A stretch of DNA of 20,438 bases, from contig CAJUER010000010.1 of NCBI GenBank assembly GCA_910585705.1, forward strand, positions 1 to 20,438, read 5' to 3'. This DNA is from an uncultured Christensenella sp. (GTDB lineage: Bacteria; Bacillota; Clostridia; Christensenellales; Borkfalkiaceae). The position numbers and the translations under genes were made by a program. Shown here piece after piece: positions 20,358 to 20,438 of this stretch. Position 1 is the stretch's first letter. Each line of letters begins with the position of its first letter. Under the pieces are notes generated by a model, which worked only from the letters and a program-made list of their open reading frames with translations, had not been told where the DNA came from and searched no databases.

Positions 20358-20438
20358 TTCTTTTTACCTGCCTTTTTGTTTGTTTTGCGTTTTGGCTTAG
20401 CTTTTCGGGGCTTGTCCTTGCGGCTCTTGACAGCTTTC
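20354..20438 (-). CDS. C-terminal end of a lysine-rich protein (partial)
   Basis: An open frame enters from the window edge and ends with TGA at 20354-20356, overlapping the next ATG. The 27 visible codons are almost all K, R, P, A, S and T (for example KPRKAKPKRKTNKK). It probably corresponds to the basic proteins upstream of the Zot-like gene in element 1. Confidence 0.6.
   Translation of the reverse strand, partial: KAVKSRKDKPRKAKPKRKTNKKAGKKK

Larger units (their letters stand above)
16006..20438. mobile_element. second related element (element 2), left part only
   Basis: After the shared att site the layout of element 1's left end is repeated: arm-like repeats, a plus-strand terminator, a hairpin-rich non-coding region, then minus-strand genes Rep-like, zinc ribbon, coiled-coil, Zot-like ATPase, two-TM protein. 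The homologues are clearly diverged, so this is a different element and not a copy. GC content seems a little higher. Its integrase and right end lie outside the window. Confidence 0.75.

Noticed and set aside
1..20438. CRISPR array
   Set aside because: No regularly spaced identical repeats of 24-40 bases were seen anywhere in the window.

Overview
The window looks like chromosomal DNA of a low-to-moderate GC Gram-positive bacterium, probably Bacillota and more likely Clostridia. This rests on AGGAGG-type ribosome sites, consensus sigma-A promoters, a tRNA cluster with encoded CCA, and the style of the surface proteins. The lineage is inferred from style, not from a marker gene. The left end (1-716) is host DNA carrying six tRNA genes: Gly-TCC, Arg-TCT, His-GTG, Gln-TTG, Lys-TTT and Lys-CTT. 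The 3' end of tRNA-Lys(CTT) is the integration site of a mobile element. A 37-bp direct repeat (692-728 and 15969-16005) delimits that element at about 15.3 kb. A second, related element starts directly after the right repeat and runs out of the window, so this is a tandem array in one tRNA gene.

Element 1 (about 692-16005) reads like an integrated filamentous-phage-type (inovirus-like) element of a Gram-positive host. On the right are a tyrosine integrase (+) and an XRE repressor (+). The repressor diverges from one long minus-strand gene train across a switch region with three GTAGC-type operators and two clear promoters. The train encodes three exported or membrane surface proteins (one with a Big2-like domain, one with a glycine-rich linker like phage pIII), two small hydrophobic coat-like candidates, a DUF5348-like protein, two DNA methyltransferases, an ASCH/PUA-like protein, lysine-rich proteins, a Zot/pI-type ATPase, an acidic protein, a zinc-ribbon protein, a small winged-helix protein and a Rep-like double winged-helix protein. 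The far left is non-coding and rich in hairpins, and is a candidate origin or packaging region.

Element 2 (about 16006 to beyond 20438) repeats the replication/assembly half of this plan with diverged homologues: a Rep-like protein with the same C-terminal tail, a zinc ribbon, a coiled-coil protein in place of the acidic protein, a Zot-type ATPase, a two-TM small protein and the end of a lysine-rich protein. It carries its own variant of the putative integrase arm sites.

The most unusual feature is at 5742-6355. Two small intergenic plus-strand transcription units lie between lysine-rich protein genes. Each has a near-perfect sigma-A promoter with a 17-bp spacer, an RNA of about 75 nt whose predicted 5' end begins the closing stem, two internal hairpin domains, and a terminating U-run. 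Sequence between the two copies has diverged while the fold plan is kept. Together with the paralogous basic proteins beside them, they look like a duplicated protein-plus-small-RNA cassette that I do not recognise. All function calls come from reading motifs by eye; no database search was run.
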